Of a stretch of 64,000 bases of DNA, positions 17,361-27,252 are shown piece by piece; position 1 is the stretch's first letter, and each line of letters opens with the position of its first letter. Under the pieces are notes generated by a model that was not told the DNA's origin, made no database searches, and saw only the letters and a program-made list of their open reading frames with translations. A program made the translations under genes and the position numbers. The stretch comes from Thermosporothrix hazakensis (GTDB lineage: Bacteria; Chloroflexota; Ktedonobacteria; Ktedonobacterales; Ktedonobacteraceae): positions 701,867-765,866 of the forward strand of contig NZ_QKUF01000001.1 of the NCBI RefSeq assembly GCF_003253565.1, given 5' to 3'.

Positions 17361-19880
17361 GTGAACGACAGAGATAGGTTTGATAAATTCACAGAGCGAG
17401 CCAGAAAAGTCTTGAGTCTCGCTCAAGAAGAAGCTCAACGCTTCCAGCATAATTATATCGGTACAGAGCATCTCTTGCTGGGCCTGGTGCGCGAAGGCGA
17501 AGGGGTGGCAGCGAAAGTTCTGGCGAATCTCGGCGTCGAACTCAACAAGGTTCGCAGCGCCGTTGAATTTATAATTGGGCGCGGTGACCGCATCGTTCTT
17601 GGCGAAATCGGTCTGACCCCGCGTGCCAAGAAAGTCATCGAACTGGCTGTTGACGAAGCTCGTCGCCTCAATCACCACTATATCGGCACAGAGCATCTCT
17701 TGCTTGGTCTTGTGCGTGAAGGTGAAGGGATCGCTGCTGGCGTTCTCGAAAGCCTGGGTGTCAACCTCGAAAAAGTTCGTACTCAAACCATACAGGTGCT
17801 CAGCCAGTCTGGCGCGCCGCATGAGCGCGAGGCGAAACATTCGAAGACCCCCACCATCGACCAGATGGGCATTGACCTGACAGCCGCCGCTCGTGCCGGA
17901 ACCCTTGATCCCGTCATCGGGCGTCATCAAGAGATCGAACGTGTCATCCAGATCCTCTCCCGCCGTAACAAAAACAACCCCGCACTGATCGGTGAACCGG
18001 GCGTTGGTAAAACGGCTATTGTCGAGGGACTGGCTCAGCGTCTGATCTCAGGCGAAGTACCGGAAACGCTCGCCGGGAAGCGTTTGCTCACCCTGGATGT
18101 CGGCTCCCTTGTGGCCGGTACAAAGTATCGCGGTGAGTTTGAGGAACGGCTGAAAAAGATCATTGAGGAAATTCGCAACAGCCGCGACTGCATCATCTTC
18201 ATTGATGAGGTTCATACCCTCGTAGGTGCCGGTGCCGCAGAAGGCGCGGTCGATGCCGCGAATATCCTGAAACCGGCTCTTGCCCGTGGAGAGCTGCAAT
18301 GTATCGGTGCAACTACTCTCGATGAGTATCGCAAATACATTGAACGTGATGCCGCACTTCAGCGGCGCTTCCAGGAAGTGATAGTCCGCGAGCCTTCGGT
18401 TGAGGAAACCGTGGAGATCCTGAAAGGTATCCGCGAACGCTATGAGCAGCATCATCGTCTGGTGATCACAGACGAGGCGCTCAAGGCCGCAACCGAGCTT
18501 GCCAGTCGATATATTACTGATCGCTTCATGCCCGATAAGGCCATCGACCTGATTGATGAGGCCGCCAGCCGCGTTCGCATGCAGAACTCGCTCGCTCCTC
18601 TCAATCTGAAAGAAGCGCTCAAAGGGCTGGAGTCCGTTCTGCGTGAGAAAGAAGCAGCCATTCAACAGCAGGAATATGAGCTTGCTGCTGAGTTGCGCGA
18701 CCGCGAGGTCAAGCTGCGTGAGCGCATTGCCAAGCTGGAATCTGGCTGGCAGAAAGAGCGTGGCAGCGAAAAGCCTGTCGTTGGCGAAGAGGAAATCGCC
18801 CAGATCGTTTCGATGTGGACAGGTATCCCCGTGATGCGTATCGCTCAGGAAGAGTCTCAGCGCCTGTTGAAGATGGAAGAGGCCCTTCACGCTCGCGTTA
18901 TCGGCCAGGATGAGGCCATTGAGAAGATTTCCCGCGCTGTACGCCGCGCTCGCGCCGGTCTGAAAGATCCCAAACGCCCGATTGGCTCCTTCATCTTTAT
19001 GGGACCAACTGGCGTCGGTAAAACCGAGCTGGCAAAAGCACTCGCCGAGTTCATGTTCGGCAGCGAGGAATCTCTCATTAAGATCGACATGTCAGAGTTC
19101 ATGGAGCGTCATGCAGCCGCACGTCTGGTCGGCGCACCTCCGGGCTATGTCGGTTATGAAGAAGGCGGCCAGTTAACTGAGGCGGTCCGACGTAAGTCCT
19201 ACAGCGTGATCTTGCTCGATGAGATCGAGAAGGCTCACCCCGACGTCTTCAATATGTTGTTGCAGATCCTTGAAGACGGCAAATTGACCGACGCGAAGGG
19301 TCGCACCGTTGACTTCCGAAACACTGTCATTATCATGACATCCAACGTTGGCGCTTCCCTGCTGAATAAGGCTGCCGCTATCGGCTTCCACCAGACGAAA
19401 GACAGGGAAAAGGTTGAGCACGATACAATGGCAAGCAAGGTGATCGGCGAACTGAAGAACACCTTCAAGCCAGAGTTCCTGAACCGTATTGATGAGATTA
19501 TCGTCTTCCATTCACTGCGCAAGGAAGAGATGTACTCAATCGTGGATCTGCTGCTCAACCGCGTCCGTGCACAGCTTACTGAACAGCAGATTGAGCTGGT
19601 CGTCCCGTCCGCTGCGAAGGACTTCTTGATCGAGAAGGGCTTCGATCCTCAGTATGGCGCACGTCCGCTCCGCCGCACTATTCAGAGTCTGGTCGAAGAC
19701 CAGCTTGCTGAAGGCCTGCTGCAAGGCAAGTTCCGCCCGGGCGACCTCGTTGAAGCCGTGATTGAAGAGAAAAAGCTGGTTCTCAACGTGCGTAAGCGCG
19801 TCGAGCCCCTCCCTCCGGGAGCAACTCCTGAAGCTGCTCTCTCGGCAGGCGGTGAGGGAAGTTCCAGCCCAGAATCCTAG
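17361..19880 (+). CDS. clpC: ATP-dependent Clp protease ATPase subunit ClpC
   Basis: Hsp100/AAA+ unfoldase that feeds proteins to ClpP. Order: two Clp-N repeats (both with [22 protein letters not shown] cores) to about residue 150; first AAA+ module with Walker [14 protein letters not shown] near 211 and IIFIDEVHT near 277; a middle coiled region with a UVR-like motif around 425-455; second AAA+ module with [12 protein letters not shown] near 548 and [13 protein letters not shown]. An IGF ClpP-docking tripeptide lies near 674. Length 839 aa is typical. GTG start after AGGGGGG, chosen because an ATG would delete the first repeat. Gram-positive-type ctsR-mcsA-mcsB genes are absent upstream. Confidence 0.97.
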   Translation: MNDRDRFDKFTERARKVLSLAQEEAQRFQHNYIGTEHLLLGLVREGEGVAAKVLANLGVELNKVRSAVEFIIGRGDRIVLGEIGLTPRAKKVIELAVDEARRLNHHYIGTEHLLLGLVREGEGIAAGVLESLGVNLEKVRTQTIQVLSQSGAPHEREAKHSKTPTIDQMGIDLTAAARAGTLDPVIGRHQEIERVIQILSRRNKNNPALIGEPGVGKTAIVEGLAQRLISGEVPETLAGKRLLTLDVGSLVAGTKYRGEFEERLKKIIEEIRNSRDCIIFIDEVHTLVGAGAAEGAVDAANILKPALARGELQCIGATTLDEYRKYIERDAALQRRFQEVIVREPSVEETVEILKGIRERYEQHHRLVITDEALKAATELASRYITDRFMPDKAIDLIDEAASRVRMQNSLAPLNLKEALKGLESVLREKEAAIQQQEYELAAELRDREVKLRERIAKLESGWQKERGSEKPVVGEEEIAQIVSMWTGIPVMRIAQEESQRLLKMEEALHARVIGQDEAIEKISRAVRRARAGLKDPKRPIGSFIFMGPTGVGKTELAKALAEFMFGSEESLIKIDMSEFMERHAAARLVGAPPGYVGYEEGGQLTEAVRRKSYSVILLDEIEKAHPDVFNMLLQILEDGKLTDAKGRTVDFRNTVIIMTSNVGASLLNKAAAIGFHQTKDREKVEHDTMASKVIGELKNTFKPEFLNRIDEIIVFHSLRKEEMYSIVDLLLNRVRAQLTEQQIELVVPSAAKDFLIEKGFDPQYGARPLRRTIQSLVEDQLAEGLLQGKFRPGDLVEAVIEEKKLVLNVRKRVEPLPPGATPEAALSAGGEGSSSPES

Positions 19881-19889
19881 TAGAAACCA

Positions 19890-19929
19890 GAGGGGTATGT
19901 TGTACCTGAACATACCCCTCTTCTCTCTT
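19890..19929 (+). terminator. intrinsic terminator after clpC
   Basis: GAGGGGTATGTT (19890-19901) pairs perfectly with AACATACCCCTC (19909-19920), followed by TTCTCTCTT. It separates clpC from radA, so in this genome radA is probably transcribed on its own. Confidence 0.9.
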
Positions 19930-20077
19930 ACCCGTTTCTTCAAAACCTCTTGCCGGTCTTACATCCTCCAATTGGAAAAGATGTATGTCGGTTTCCGTCT
20001 CGCACGGGATTTCCAGAATGCGTCCTTCTTTGTTGTATCGCGGTCTCTCTCGTCAAGTTGAAATAGATTGAGTAACC

Positions 20078-21499
20078 ATGCCGAAAACTCGAACAAAATA
20101 CGTCTGTCAGCAATGTGGTGGTGAGCAGAGCAAGTGGATGGGGAAATGCCCCGATTGTGGCTCCTGGAACACACTGGAAGAGGTTGCCGAGCTACCGGCG
20201 CAGCCACGTCGTCAACCCCTCCTTACCGGTTCGTCATTTCTTTCACAGGGGACCAGCGCTCCGGTTGCTTTGCCACATATTCAGCCGTTGACACAAACCC
20301 GTATTTCTGTTGGCTATTCAGAAATGGATCGCGTGCTTGGTGGTGGTCTGGTTGCTGGCTCTCTGACATTGGTCGGGGGCGAACCTGGTATCGGCAAATC
20401 CACGCTTCTCCTTCAGGTGTCCGGCCATATTTCCCGGTCCTCCGGTCCTGTCCTCTATGTTTCAGGCGAAGAGTCCGTCGAGCAGGTGAAGATGCGCGCT
20501 GAACGGCTTGAGATCACAGGCGAACAGTTGTATCTTCTGGCTGCGATTGAGCTGGATGTCATCGCCGAAACCGTTCATAAGCTCAAGCCCGCTCTGGTCA
20601 TCGTCGACTCCATTCAGACCGTCGTTGCCAGCCACCTGACCGCCGCTCCCGGCAGCATCAGTCAGGTGCGCGAGTGCACCGTCCAGCTCATGCATCTTGC
20701 AAAAAGTACCCATGTGCCTATCTTTATCATCGGCCATGTGACCAAAGAAGGCACGGTTGCCGGTCCAAAAGCCCTTGAACATATCGCAGATGCCGTACTC
20801 TACCTTGAAGGCGAACGATATCACTCCTATCGTCTGCTCCGCGGCGTGAAAAACCGTTTCGGACCCACCCACGAAGTCGGCGTCTTTGAGATGCATGGGG
20901 AGGGCTTGCTTGAAGTGCCTAATCCTTCAGCAGCATTCCTCTCTGATCGTGCCTCAGGTGCTACCGGCTCCGCTATTGTGGTCAGCATGGAGGGCACCCG
21001 ACCAATTCTGGTGGAGGTACAGGCCCTTGTCACTCCAACCAATTATGGCATCGCCCGCTGTAACACCAACGGTATCGAACATAGCCGCCTGCTGATGCTG
21101 CTGGCTGTTCTAACCAAGCGTGTCGGTCTTCCTGTCAATAATCAGGATGTCTATGCGAATGTCGTTGGCGGCTTCTCGCTGGAAGAGCCCGCGGTTGATC
21201 TTGGCATCGCAGCAGCCATCGCATCCAGCTATCGCGATAAAAATATCCCGGATGATCTGGTGCTGATTGGTGAGGTGGGACTTTCGGGCGAGTTACGGGC
21301 GGTCAATCGCCTGCCTCTGCGCATTCGTGAGGCGGCCAAACTGGGCTTCAAGCGCTGCATTATTCCTTCAGCAGGCAAAGGGTCACAACTTCGCACTGAG
21401 CTGGAAGATGCGGGACTCCCACCAGACTTTACGATTATCACTGCTAGTACTTTAGGTGTTGCATTAGAGGTGCTCTTCAATCTTTCATCCCAGGATTGA
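20078..21499 (+). CDS. radA: DNA repair protein RadA (Sms)
   Basis: RecA-like branch-migration helicase for recombinational repair. Seen: zinc finger C10-X2-C13-X10-C24-X2-C27; Walker A GEPGIGKSTLLLQ near 99-112; VIVDSIQT; the RadA-specific KNRFG motif near 256-260; and a C-terminal Lon-protease-like domain (NVVGGFSLEEPAVDLGIAAA, GEVGLSGELRAV). 473 aa is usual. It lies between clpC and the PIN-TRAM gene, the same relative order as in Bacillus subtilis. Confidence 0.96.
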   Translation: MPKTRTKYVCQQCGGEQSKWMGKCPDCGSWNTLEEVAELPAQPRRQPLLTGSSFLSQGTSAPVALPHIQPLTQTRISVGYSEMDRVLGGGLVAGSLTLVGGEPGIGKSTLLLQVSGHISRSSGPVLYVSGEESVEQVKMRAERLEITGEQLYLLAAIELDVIAETVHKLKPALVIVDSIQTVVASHLTAAPGSISQVRECTVQLMHLAKSTHVPIFIIGHVTKEGTVAGPKALEHIADAVLYLEGERYHSYRLLRGVKNRFGPTHEVGVFEMHGEGLLEVPNPSAAFLSDRASGATGSAIVVSMEGTRPILVEVQALVTPTNYGIARCNTNGIEHSRLLMLLAVLTKRVGLPVNNQDVYANVVGGFSLEEPAVDLGIAAAIASSYRDKNIPDDLVLIGEVGLSGELRAVNRLPLRIREAAKLGFKRCIIPSAGKGSQLRTELEDAGLPPDFTIITASTLGVALEVLFNLSSQD

Positions 21500-21879
21500 G
21501 CAGTCTTTTTCAACATCACTTGCGATCGATTTAGCGATTACATTACACTAGTAATGAGGAAGGCAATCGGTCCTTCCACTGCGAGATGATAGTGAACGTA
21601 TGACTTTTGCAGTACGACACACCGTTTTCAGCACGATGATAGCCTTACTATGGTTGTTGCGTCCCGTCCTGAAAACATGTATACTGCATAGTCGATATAG
21701 TAAATTTTCTGCTCAACAGGCACGGTTTCTATGATTTATCACAGCAAGCGAGGCAACATGTTATCTGCAATCATTCTTCTTCTTTTCATCACCGTTCTCG
21801 CCTGCATTTACATCGTCGCGCCTTTTGAGCATGAAACCATGTATCGCATCTATTGTGTTTTGCGACGGAGGATGCAGGG
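21500..21879. other. intergenic region between radA and the yacL-like gene
   Basis: 380 bp without a supportable gene. It contains the promoter at 21657. A short open frame from 21758 (a hydrophobic MLSAIILLLF start) runs into the next gene in another frame and I do not call it. In Bacillus this is the place of disA; no disA remnant is visible. Confidence 0.6.
21657..21685 (+). promoter_or_regulatory. promoter TTGCGT-17-TATACT for the yacL-like gene
   Basis: -35 TTGCGT at 21657-21662, 17-bp spacer, -10 TATACT at 21680-21685, with RNA start near 21692, nearly 190 nt before the start codon at 21880. Confidence 0.6.
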
Positions 21880-23064
21880 ATGTCCGTTAACAATGTGTCA
21901 CGTATTGTCGGGTGCCTCATTGCCATCGGCACCATATTCAGCTACTACATGTGGCAGCTTTCCCATGCCGTACCGGGGAAAGAGTCTCTTCCCTGGCAGT
22001 GGATTATTGGTATCGCGCTTATCGCCGGGGTCTTTGCCTTTGTAATCACCCCATACGTTACGGTCATTCCGTACGTATGGATGCGCGATAAAATTCGGAA
22101 AGCAGCCGCCAGCGATCTGGTAGCTGCCGCCATCGGCCTGACCGTTGGCCTGATTATCTCGGCCCTTCTGGCTATTCCTCTCAATAGCCTGCCAGAGCCA
22201 CTGGGACATCTGTTGCCCTTTGTCGGGGCCGTGCTGTTCGGCTGGCTCGGTGTGGCCTCTGCGGTTATGCGTAAAAGCGATCTTGCCCACCTTTTTCAGG
22301 GCATGTGGCAACGCCGCCGCGACCGCGATCGCGATGAAGAGAATGAACGCGACCGCAAGAAAGATCGCGACAAAGACAAGGCTAAAGCGCAGCATCCGCC
22401 CTCTCCCATTCTACTGGATACCAGCACGATCATTGATGGCCGGATCGCTGATATCAGCCAGACCGGTTTTATTAGCGGCACACTCACTGTTCCACGCTTT
22501 GTCTTGAATGAGCTTCAACGCATCGCCGACTCCGCTGATACCATGCGTCGCAACCGGGGACGCCGTGGTCTTGAAATTCTCAATCGGCTTCAGAAGGATG
22601 CCACGGTGCCCATCGAGATCATTGATACCGACGTTGAGGGCATCAATGACGTTGATGGCAAACTGGTCAAGATGGCAAAAGACCTGCATTGTCCGATCAT
22701 TACGAATGACTTCAACCTGAACCGGGTAGCCGAGTTGCAGGGCGTCAAAGTTCTGAATATTAACGAGCTCGCCAACGCGATTAAACCGGTGCTGCTCCCC
22801 GGCGAAGATCTGCATATCAAGATTATGCAAGATGGCAAAGAGCTCGGACAGGGCGTCGGCTACCTTGATGATGGCACGATGATTGTCGTCGAGAACGGAC
22901 GCCAGTATATGAACATGACGATCGAGGTGACCGTCACCCGCGTGCTGCAAACGGTCGCCGGTCGTATGATCTTTGCCCATCCCAAGCAACCACAAAGTCA
23001 ACAGCAGACGAACACCGCCTCTCCTCCCTCGGTCCCTCAGGCGACCAGACAGAGACAGGCATAA
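21880..23064 (+). CDS. membrane PIN-TRAM domain protein (YacL/Rv-type)
   Basis: 394-aa integral membrane protein. Order: about four transmembrane segments (residues 1-140), a basic/acidic linker of Arg-Asp-Glu-Lys (about 145-173), a PIN nuclease domain (ILLDTSTIIDGRIADI onward, with acidic residues in LLDTS, NELQRIAD, DGKLVKMA and TNDFNLNR), and a C-terminal TRAM domain (GYLDDGTMIVVENG). The family is ubiquitous in Gram-positives; YacL is adjacent to disA and radA in Bacillus. Start ATG 21880 because GGAGG stands 8 nt upstream; the GTG at 21853 is less likely. Cellular role not established. Confidence 0.88.
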   Translation: MSVNNVSRIVGCLIAIGTIFSYYMWQLSHAVPGKESLPWQWIIGIALIAGVFAFVITPYVTVIPYVWMRDKIRKAAASDLVAAAIGLTVGLIISALLAIPLNSLPEPLGHLLPFVGAVLFGWLGVASAVMRKSDLAHLFQGMWQRRRDRDRDEENERDRKKDRDKDKAKAQHPPSPILLDTSTIIDGRIADISQTGFISGTLTVPRFVLNELQRIADSADTMRRNRGRRGLEILNRLQKDATVPIEIIDTDVEGINDVDGKLVKMAKDLHCPIITNDFNLNRVAELQGVKVLNINELANAIKPVLLPGEDLHIKIMQDGKELGQGVGYLDDGTMIVVENGRQYMNMTIEVTVTRVLQTVAGRMIFAHPKQPQSQQQTNTASPPSVPQATRQRQA

Positions 23065-23088
23065 AAAGCAAACAGAGCAACCCATTCA

Positions 23089-23122
23089 GAGGCACCCCGC
23101 AGCGGGTGCCCTCTTTCTCTTT
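23089..23122 (+). terminator. terminator after the PIN-TRAM gene
   Basis: GAGGCACCC (23089-23097) with GGGTGCCCTC (23104-23113), loop CGCAGC, then TTTCTCTTT. One bulged C. It ends the PIN-TRAM message just before ispD. Confidence 0.8.
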
Positions 23123-23160
23123 CAAACCCTACTGGAGAAAGGAAGCGATTCAAGAAGAGC

Positions 23161-23853
23161 ATGAATACAACAGCCGCCGCTGTTATCGTTGCCGCCGGGG
23201 CCAGTCGTCGCATGGGGCGCGACAAGCTCTGGATCCCCCTTGCTGGCCGTATTACTCTTGCCCGCACCCTTGATACCTTTCAGGAGTCCCCTCTGATCAG
23301 CACGATTGTCATTGTGACCAGCGAGGAGCGTCTCTATGACGTACAGCAGCTCTGCCAGCAGGAACGCTGGCATAAAGTGATTGCTGTCGTTCCCGGCGGC
23401 CAGCGAAGGCAGGATTCCGTGCGCCACGGGCTGGATGCGCTACAAGAACATGTACCCGGCTGTCGCTGGGTAATGATTCATGATGCCGCCCGCCCCTTTG
23501 TCACATCTGCTATACTGGAGGAAGGCCTGAAGGCCGCGCAGCAGACGCAAGCCGCTATTGCTGCTGTCCCGGTAAAAGATACGATCAAGCAGGTACGAGA
23601 AAATGTGATTGTCGCGACACCCGACCGCTCGCAGCTCTGGTCGGTGCAGACACCTCAGGTCTTCTCTTTCCCGCTGATTTATGAGGCCCATCACGCTCCC
23701 GAAGCACAAGACGATATGACCGATGATGCAACTCTGTTGGAGCGTCTGGGACACCAGGTAACGATCTTTCCCGGATCATATACCAACATTAAGATTACAA
23801 CACAGGAAGATCTCCTCTTCGCCGAAATCCTTGTTCGAGGTCAGGAAAAATGA
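23161..23853 (+). CDS. ispD: 2-C-methyl-D-erythritol 4-phosphate cytidylyltransferase
   Basis: Third enzyme of the MEP isoprenoid pathway: MEP plus CTP gives CDP-ME. Seen: [19 protein letters not shown] (CTP-binding loop) near residues 10-28, HDAARPFV near 102, and [14 protein letters not shown] near the C-terminus. Length 230 aa is normal. The stop overlaps the ispF start (ATGA), so the two are coupled. ispE lies 8.6 kb further on. Products feed the menaquinone side chain (context, inference). Confidence 0.96.
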   Translation: MNTTAAAVIVAAGASRRMGRDKLWIPLAGRITLARTLDTFQESPLISTIVIVTSEERLYDVQQLCQQERWHKVIAVVPGGQRRQDSVRHGLDALQEHVPGCRWVMIHDAARPFVTSAILEEGLKAAQQTQAAIAAVPVKDTIKQVRENVIVATPDRSQLWSVQTPQVFSFPLIYEAHHAPEAQDDMTDDATLLERLGHQVTIFPGSYTNIKITTQEDLLFAEILVRGQEK

Positions 23854-24326
23854 CAATGCGTATTGGTTTTGGTTTCGATGTTCATGCGTTCGTCAAGGAT
23901 CGTCCGCTGATCCTCGGAGGTGTGACCATCCCTTATGAGTTCGGCCTTTCGGGTCACTCCGATGCAGATGCGGTGCTTCACGCGATTGTAGATGCCATGC
24001 TTGGCGCAACCGCTCAGGGCGATATTGGCTCTCACTTTCCCTCAGAAGACCCCCGCTGGAAAGATCAGCCAAGCACCGTCTTTCTGGAATATGCCTATGA
24101 GCTGATTCGCAAGCAGAACTGGAGAATCAGCAATATTGATGTCACGATTGTGGCGCAACGCCCGAAAATGGCTCCCCACACGCCCGCGATGCGCCAGCAC
24201 ATCGCCAGTGCCCTGCGGCTTGAGCTCGATCAGGTGAGCGTCAAAGCCACTACGACCGATAACCTCGGCTTCACAGGCCGCGGCGAGGGCATCGCCTGTT
24301 ACGCCACCCTCCTGGTAGAACGATAG
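23850..24326 (+). CDS. ispF: 2-C-methyl-D-erythritol 2,4-cyclodiphosphate synthase
   Basis: Fifth enzyme of the MEP pathway: cyclises CDP-ME 2-phosphate to MEcPP and releases CMP. Seen: GFGFDVHAF near residues 6-14 (metal ligands D and H), [36 protein letters not shown]. 158 aa, the usual length. It starts with ATG overlapping the ispD stop by 4 bases; a second ATG two codons later is equally possible. A terminator follows. Confidence 0.96.
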   Translation: MTMRIGFGFDVHAFVKDRPLILGGVTIPYEFGLSGHSDADAVLHAIVDAMLGATAQGDIGSHFPSEDPRWKDQPSTVFLEYAYELIRKQNWRISNIDVTIVAQRPKMAPHTPAMRQHIASALRLELDQVSVKATTTDNLGFTGRGEGIACYATLLVER

Positions 24327-24340
24327 ATAGAACCACGAAG

Positions 24341-24379
24341 AGGCCGTCTCTCCTACCCGGAAGGCGGCTTTTTCTCTTT
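24341..24379 (+). terminator. terminator after ispF
   Basis: GCCGTCT (24343-24349) with AGGCGGC (24362-24368), one G-U pair, then TTTTTCTCTTT. Confidence 0.75.
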
Positions 24380-24455
24380 CCGGGCCTGTGTGCTTCATCC
24401 TTCTGCATGCACGACTATAATAGAAGAAGAAAGATTGAAGAAGGAGCTGCAACTT

Positions 24456-25118
24456 ATGGTAGATTTCACAGGACGCGTTCTGGTTCTCGGCGCCAGTGGC
24501 GCTACAGGCCGCATTGTTCTCTCCTCACTTCAAGCAAAAGGCATTCACGCTCGCGCTTTTGTACGCAGCCCACAGAAGGCCCGAGGACTGCAATCACCCA
24601 CCACAGAGATCTTCGTTGCTGATATACTCGATTCCGCAACATTACGGGAGGCAATGGACGGATGCACGGCCGTTATCAGTGTCATTGGCACGCGTTCTAT
24701 GAGCGATCGCAGGGTGATTGAGGAAACTGAACATGCCCTGCTCGTTCGGGCAATCAATACGGCCAAAGAGGCAGGCATACACCACTTTATCCTCTGCTCC
24801 TCAATGGGCACACAACAACCCGAACGCATCCCGCCTCTGGCACATATTCTTCGAGCCAAGCACAAGGCCGAAGAGGCACTGATAAGCAGTGGCCTGACCT
24901 ATACCATTATTCATCCCGGTGGCCTGACCGATGATCCGGGCGGACAAAGTATTCTGGTTTTTCCTCATCCCCTCCCGACAGATGGTATGATCCCACGCGC
25001 CGACCTTGCCGAGGTACTGGTACAGGCGCTCATCCAGCCGGAAGCCGCCAACAAAAGTGTCGATGTGATCATTTGGCCCGATCAGGGACCAGCCACACGC
25101 CCACACCTTTTCGCATAA
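24456..25118 (+). CDS. NAD(P)-binding atypical SDR (NmrA/SDR_a5-like)
   Basis: 220-aa Rossmann protein of the atypical short-chain dehydrogenase group. Seen: VLGASGATGRIVLSSL at the N-terminus (GXXGXXG), then DSATLREAMDGCTAVISVIGT and SSMGTQ, and KHKAEEALISSGLTYTIIHPGGLTD, the usual Y/S-K-less pattern of the family. No catalytic YxxxK is evident, so reductase activity is uncertain; it could be a redox sensor or quinone reductase. Start ATG 24456, 9 nt after AAGGAG. It stands alone. Confidence 0.75.
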   Translation: MVDFTGRVLVLGASGATGRIVLSSLQAKGIHARAFVRSPQKARGLQSPTTEIFVADILDSATLREAMDGCTAVISVIGTRSMSDRRVIEETEHALLVRAINTAKEAGIHHFILCSSMGTQQPERIPPLAHILRAKHKAEEALISSGLTYTIIHPGGLTDDPGGQSILVFPHPLPTDGMIPRADLAEVLVQALIQPEAANKSVDVIIWPDQGPATRPHLFA

Positions 25119-25223
25119 CCTGAAACACGTTACCTGCTTGTTCTCTACTGCCGATGCCTCCATACATGGACCCCATCCGTATACTAATAGAGGATTCTAT
25201 TTCAGGAGGTAGAAAAAAGCGCT

Positions 25224-25571
25224 ATGACAAAACTCAGACATTTGAAGTGTGAGGCCTGCCGCGCCGATGCTCCCAAAGCCACCGACGCTGAAATTGCTGA
25301 ATATATGAAACAGCTTCCCGATTGGACAGTTATCGAGCAAGACGGGATTCGTCGCCTTGAACGGGTCTTTACCTTCAAAAACTTTGCTCAGGCTCTGGCA
25401 TTCACCAACAAAGTAGGAGAGCTGGCAGAGGAAGAGGGACATCATCCCTCGATCGCGCTGGAGTGGGGTCGTGTCGGTGTTGTCTGGTGGACACATGCGA
25501 TCCACGGGCTTCATCGCAATGATTTCATTATGGCCGCGAAAACTGACAAGGTCTATGATTCTATGCATTAA
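25224..25571 (+). CDS. pterin-4a-carbinolamine dehydratase
   Basis: 115-aa PCD/DCoH protein that dehydrates 4a-hydroxytetrahydropterin. Seen: the N-terminal [13 protein letters not shown] extension, [21 protein letters not shown], and the diagnostic [22 protein letters not shown] with [14 protein letters not shown]. No aromatic amino acid hydroxylase is visible nearby, so its substrate or its role in molybdopterin or folate metabolism is open. GGAGG precedes the ATG. Confidence 0.92.
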   Translation: MTKLRHLKCEACRADAPKATDAEIAEYMKQLPDWTVIEQDGIRRLERVFTFKNFAQALAFTNKVGELAEEEGHHPSIALEWGRVGVVWWTHAIHGLHRNDFIMAAKTDKVYDSMH

Positions 25572-25578
25572 GCATGGG

Positions 25579-25615
25579 TGCCCTTCCCTCTGGCGGGTTT
25601 GATCCGGGAAGGGCA
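25579..25615 (+). terminator. 10-bp hairpin after the dehydratase gene
   Basis: TGCCCTTCCC (25579-25588) pairs with GGGAAGGGCA (25606-25615). The following sequence is A-rich (ACAAACATTT), so it may be an attenuating or stabilising hairpin rather than a full terminator. Confidence 0.55.
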
Positions 25616-25701
25616 ACAAACATTTATCCACATCTATCAAATAGACAGGTATAGTAAGAAGAGAAGGAGGTTTTCTACCATCATACGTCGGAGAGAGCGC
25701 T

Positions 25702-26607
25702 ATGCTACCAGAGGCAAAAACTATTCTCGTCGTTGGCGCAACCGGTAAGCAGGGCGGAGCCGTCACGCATCATCTTCTCGCACAGGGCTGGAAGGTACGC
25801 GCTCTAGTACGTGATCCCCGCAAACCAACCGCGCGCGAACTCCTTCAACGCGGCGTAGAACTGGTTCCCGGCAACCTTGACCAAACGGAGACGCTAAGCG
25901 AAGCCCTCCATGGCGTTTACGGCGTTTTCAGCATGCAGCCAGACACGCTTCAGAATCCCGCGACCGAGATCACCCAGGGCAAGCGACTGGTGAACGCCGC
26001 CAGTGCACAGGGCATACAGCACTTTGTCTATAGCTCGATTGGGGGCGCCGACCGCAATACCAACATCCCTCATTTTGAAAGCAAGTGGCAGATTGAACAA
26101 TATATCCGCGCTCTCAACATTCCCGCAACCATTCTCCGGCCTGTCTTTTTTATGGATAACTTTCACACAATGTTTGGTTCAGCCATTCAAGAGGGTGTCC
26201 TTGCCTGGGCACTTCCTGCCGAGCGCCGTCTACAGATGATTGCCGTCGCAGATATCGGTGCGTTCGCGGCTCTGGCATTTGCGCAGCCACAGCGCTTTCT
26301 CGGCCAGGCGCTGGAACTTGCGGGTGATGAGCTTTCTATGCTTCAGATTGCCGAAGCCTTTAGCCGCGTGCTTGAAAAAGAGGTACACTATGTAGAAATG
26401 TCGCGCACACAGGGTTACAGCCCTGAGATGGTACGCTATCTCGATTGGCTCAGTACCAGTGGTTTCAGGGCAGATATCCCGGCGCTTCGTGCCATTTATC
26501 CGGAACTTATGACCTTCGAGCGCTGGCTTCACGTCACCGGATGGGGTAGCAAGAAGGTTCCTCGCAAAGAGCATAGTACGGCGCGTCAGCACTCATCACG
26601 CCGCTGA
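25702..26607 (+). CDS. NmrA-family NAD(P)-binding protein
   Basis: 301-aa NmrA-like Rossmann protein. Seen: VVGATGKQGGAVTHHLLAQGW at the N-terminus, then DPRKPTARELLQRGVELV and the NLDQTETLSEALHGVYGVF element, YSSIGGADRNTNIPHFESK and ATILRPVFFMDN. These are typical of the NmrA/HSCARG group, usually NADP sensors rather than enzymes. It is one of two such genes within 1.3 kb, separated by the dehydratase. GAAGGAGG lies upstream of the ATG. Confidence 0.82.
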   Translation: MLPEAKTILVVGATGKQGGAVTHHLLAQGWKVRALVRDPRKPTARELLQRGVELVPGNLDQTETLSEALHGVYGVFSMQPDTLQNPATEITQGKRLVNAASAQGIQHFVYSSIGGADRNTNIPHFESKWQIEQYIRALNIPATILRPVFFMDNFHTMFGSAIQEGVLAWALPAERRLQMIAVADIGAFAALAFAQPQRFLGQALELAGDELSMLQIAEAFSRVLEKEVHYVEMSRTQGYSPEMVRYLDWLSTSGFRADIPALRAIYPELMTFERWLHVTGWGSKKVPRKEHSTARQHSSRR

Positions 26608-26653
26608 CGCCACTAGTGGTATTACTCGGCTGCCTCCTGCGAGGAGAGAGGGC

Positions 26654-26923
26654 TTATTCCGCTTTTGCGACCTTGACGTCCTGCTCTTTGGTGTCCTTTG
26701 GTGAATCAAGGAGTAGCTTCCGTGCGACATCGCGAGGAGATGTGGGCACATCACGCAGATCACCAACAATATCGTCAACTTTCAGGTCGGCCATCAGCTT
26801 GTCTTTCATCACCTTTGCCTCGCCGACCACTTTTCCCGCTCCCTTGCCCATCTTCACCAGATGCTTGGGCCCAAATACGGCCAGCAGGAGCAAGATCAGA
26901 ATAGCCAGATTTAAATAATGCAT
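26654..26923 (-). CDS. TatA/TatB-like twin-arginine translocase subunit
   Basis: 89-aa protein with one N-terminal transmembrane segment (NLAILILLLLAVF), the FGPKHLVKMGKG hinge and an amphipathic, then charged C-terminal tail (many Lys, Asp, Glu). This is the layout of TatA/TatE-type proteins of the Tat export system, which moves folded cofactor proteins. No tatC is in the window. ATG 26923 is preferred: a GTG at 26932 overlaps the GGGGGT ribosome site. Confidence 0.7.
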   Translation of the reverse strand: MHYLNLAILILLLLAVFGPKHLVKMGKGAGKVVGEAKVMKDKLMADLKVDDIVGDLRDVPTSPRDVARKLLLDSPKDTKEQDVKVAKAE

Positions 26924-27252
26924 CAGTATCACCCCCTGTCCGCAAAAAAGACTGTTCCTCGTGTCTGTATTGTATCATACTGACAAGCAAGAATCCGAGT
27001 AAGAACAGCACAAAAATTGAGCTGTTTTCCCGTTCATATACATGAGAGTAGAACGCTCTTCTTACCGGCCCAGGTTTTCCCCCATACCCCCTTTTTCTGG
27101 GCTCGCCGATCAAGCCTTCCCCAGGGTGATGATCGGTCTCTTTTTGCGCATCCTACCCATTTGGCCTAATAGGGTACAGCACAACCGATAGCGTGATATC
27201 ATTAGTAATACAATAACAAACAACAACACAATAACATAGATTTTTCTAGAAA
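26924..27252. other. intergenic region, divergent
   Basis: About 330 bp with no gene. It holds an extended -10-like TGATACAAT on the - strand at 26969-26977, a possible promoter for the Tat-like gene, and AT-rich DNA before the + strand gene. I see nothing else in it. Confidence 0.5.

Noticed and set aside
18048..18890. 280-aa open frame antisense to clpC
   Set aside because: Mirror of a conserved gene, no start signals.
21731..22045. Small hydrophobic open frame before the PIN-TRAM gene
   Set aside because: Overlaps it in another frame, and the later part is clearly a shadow; only the first 40 residues look membrane-like.
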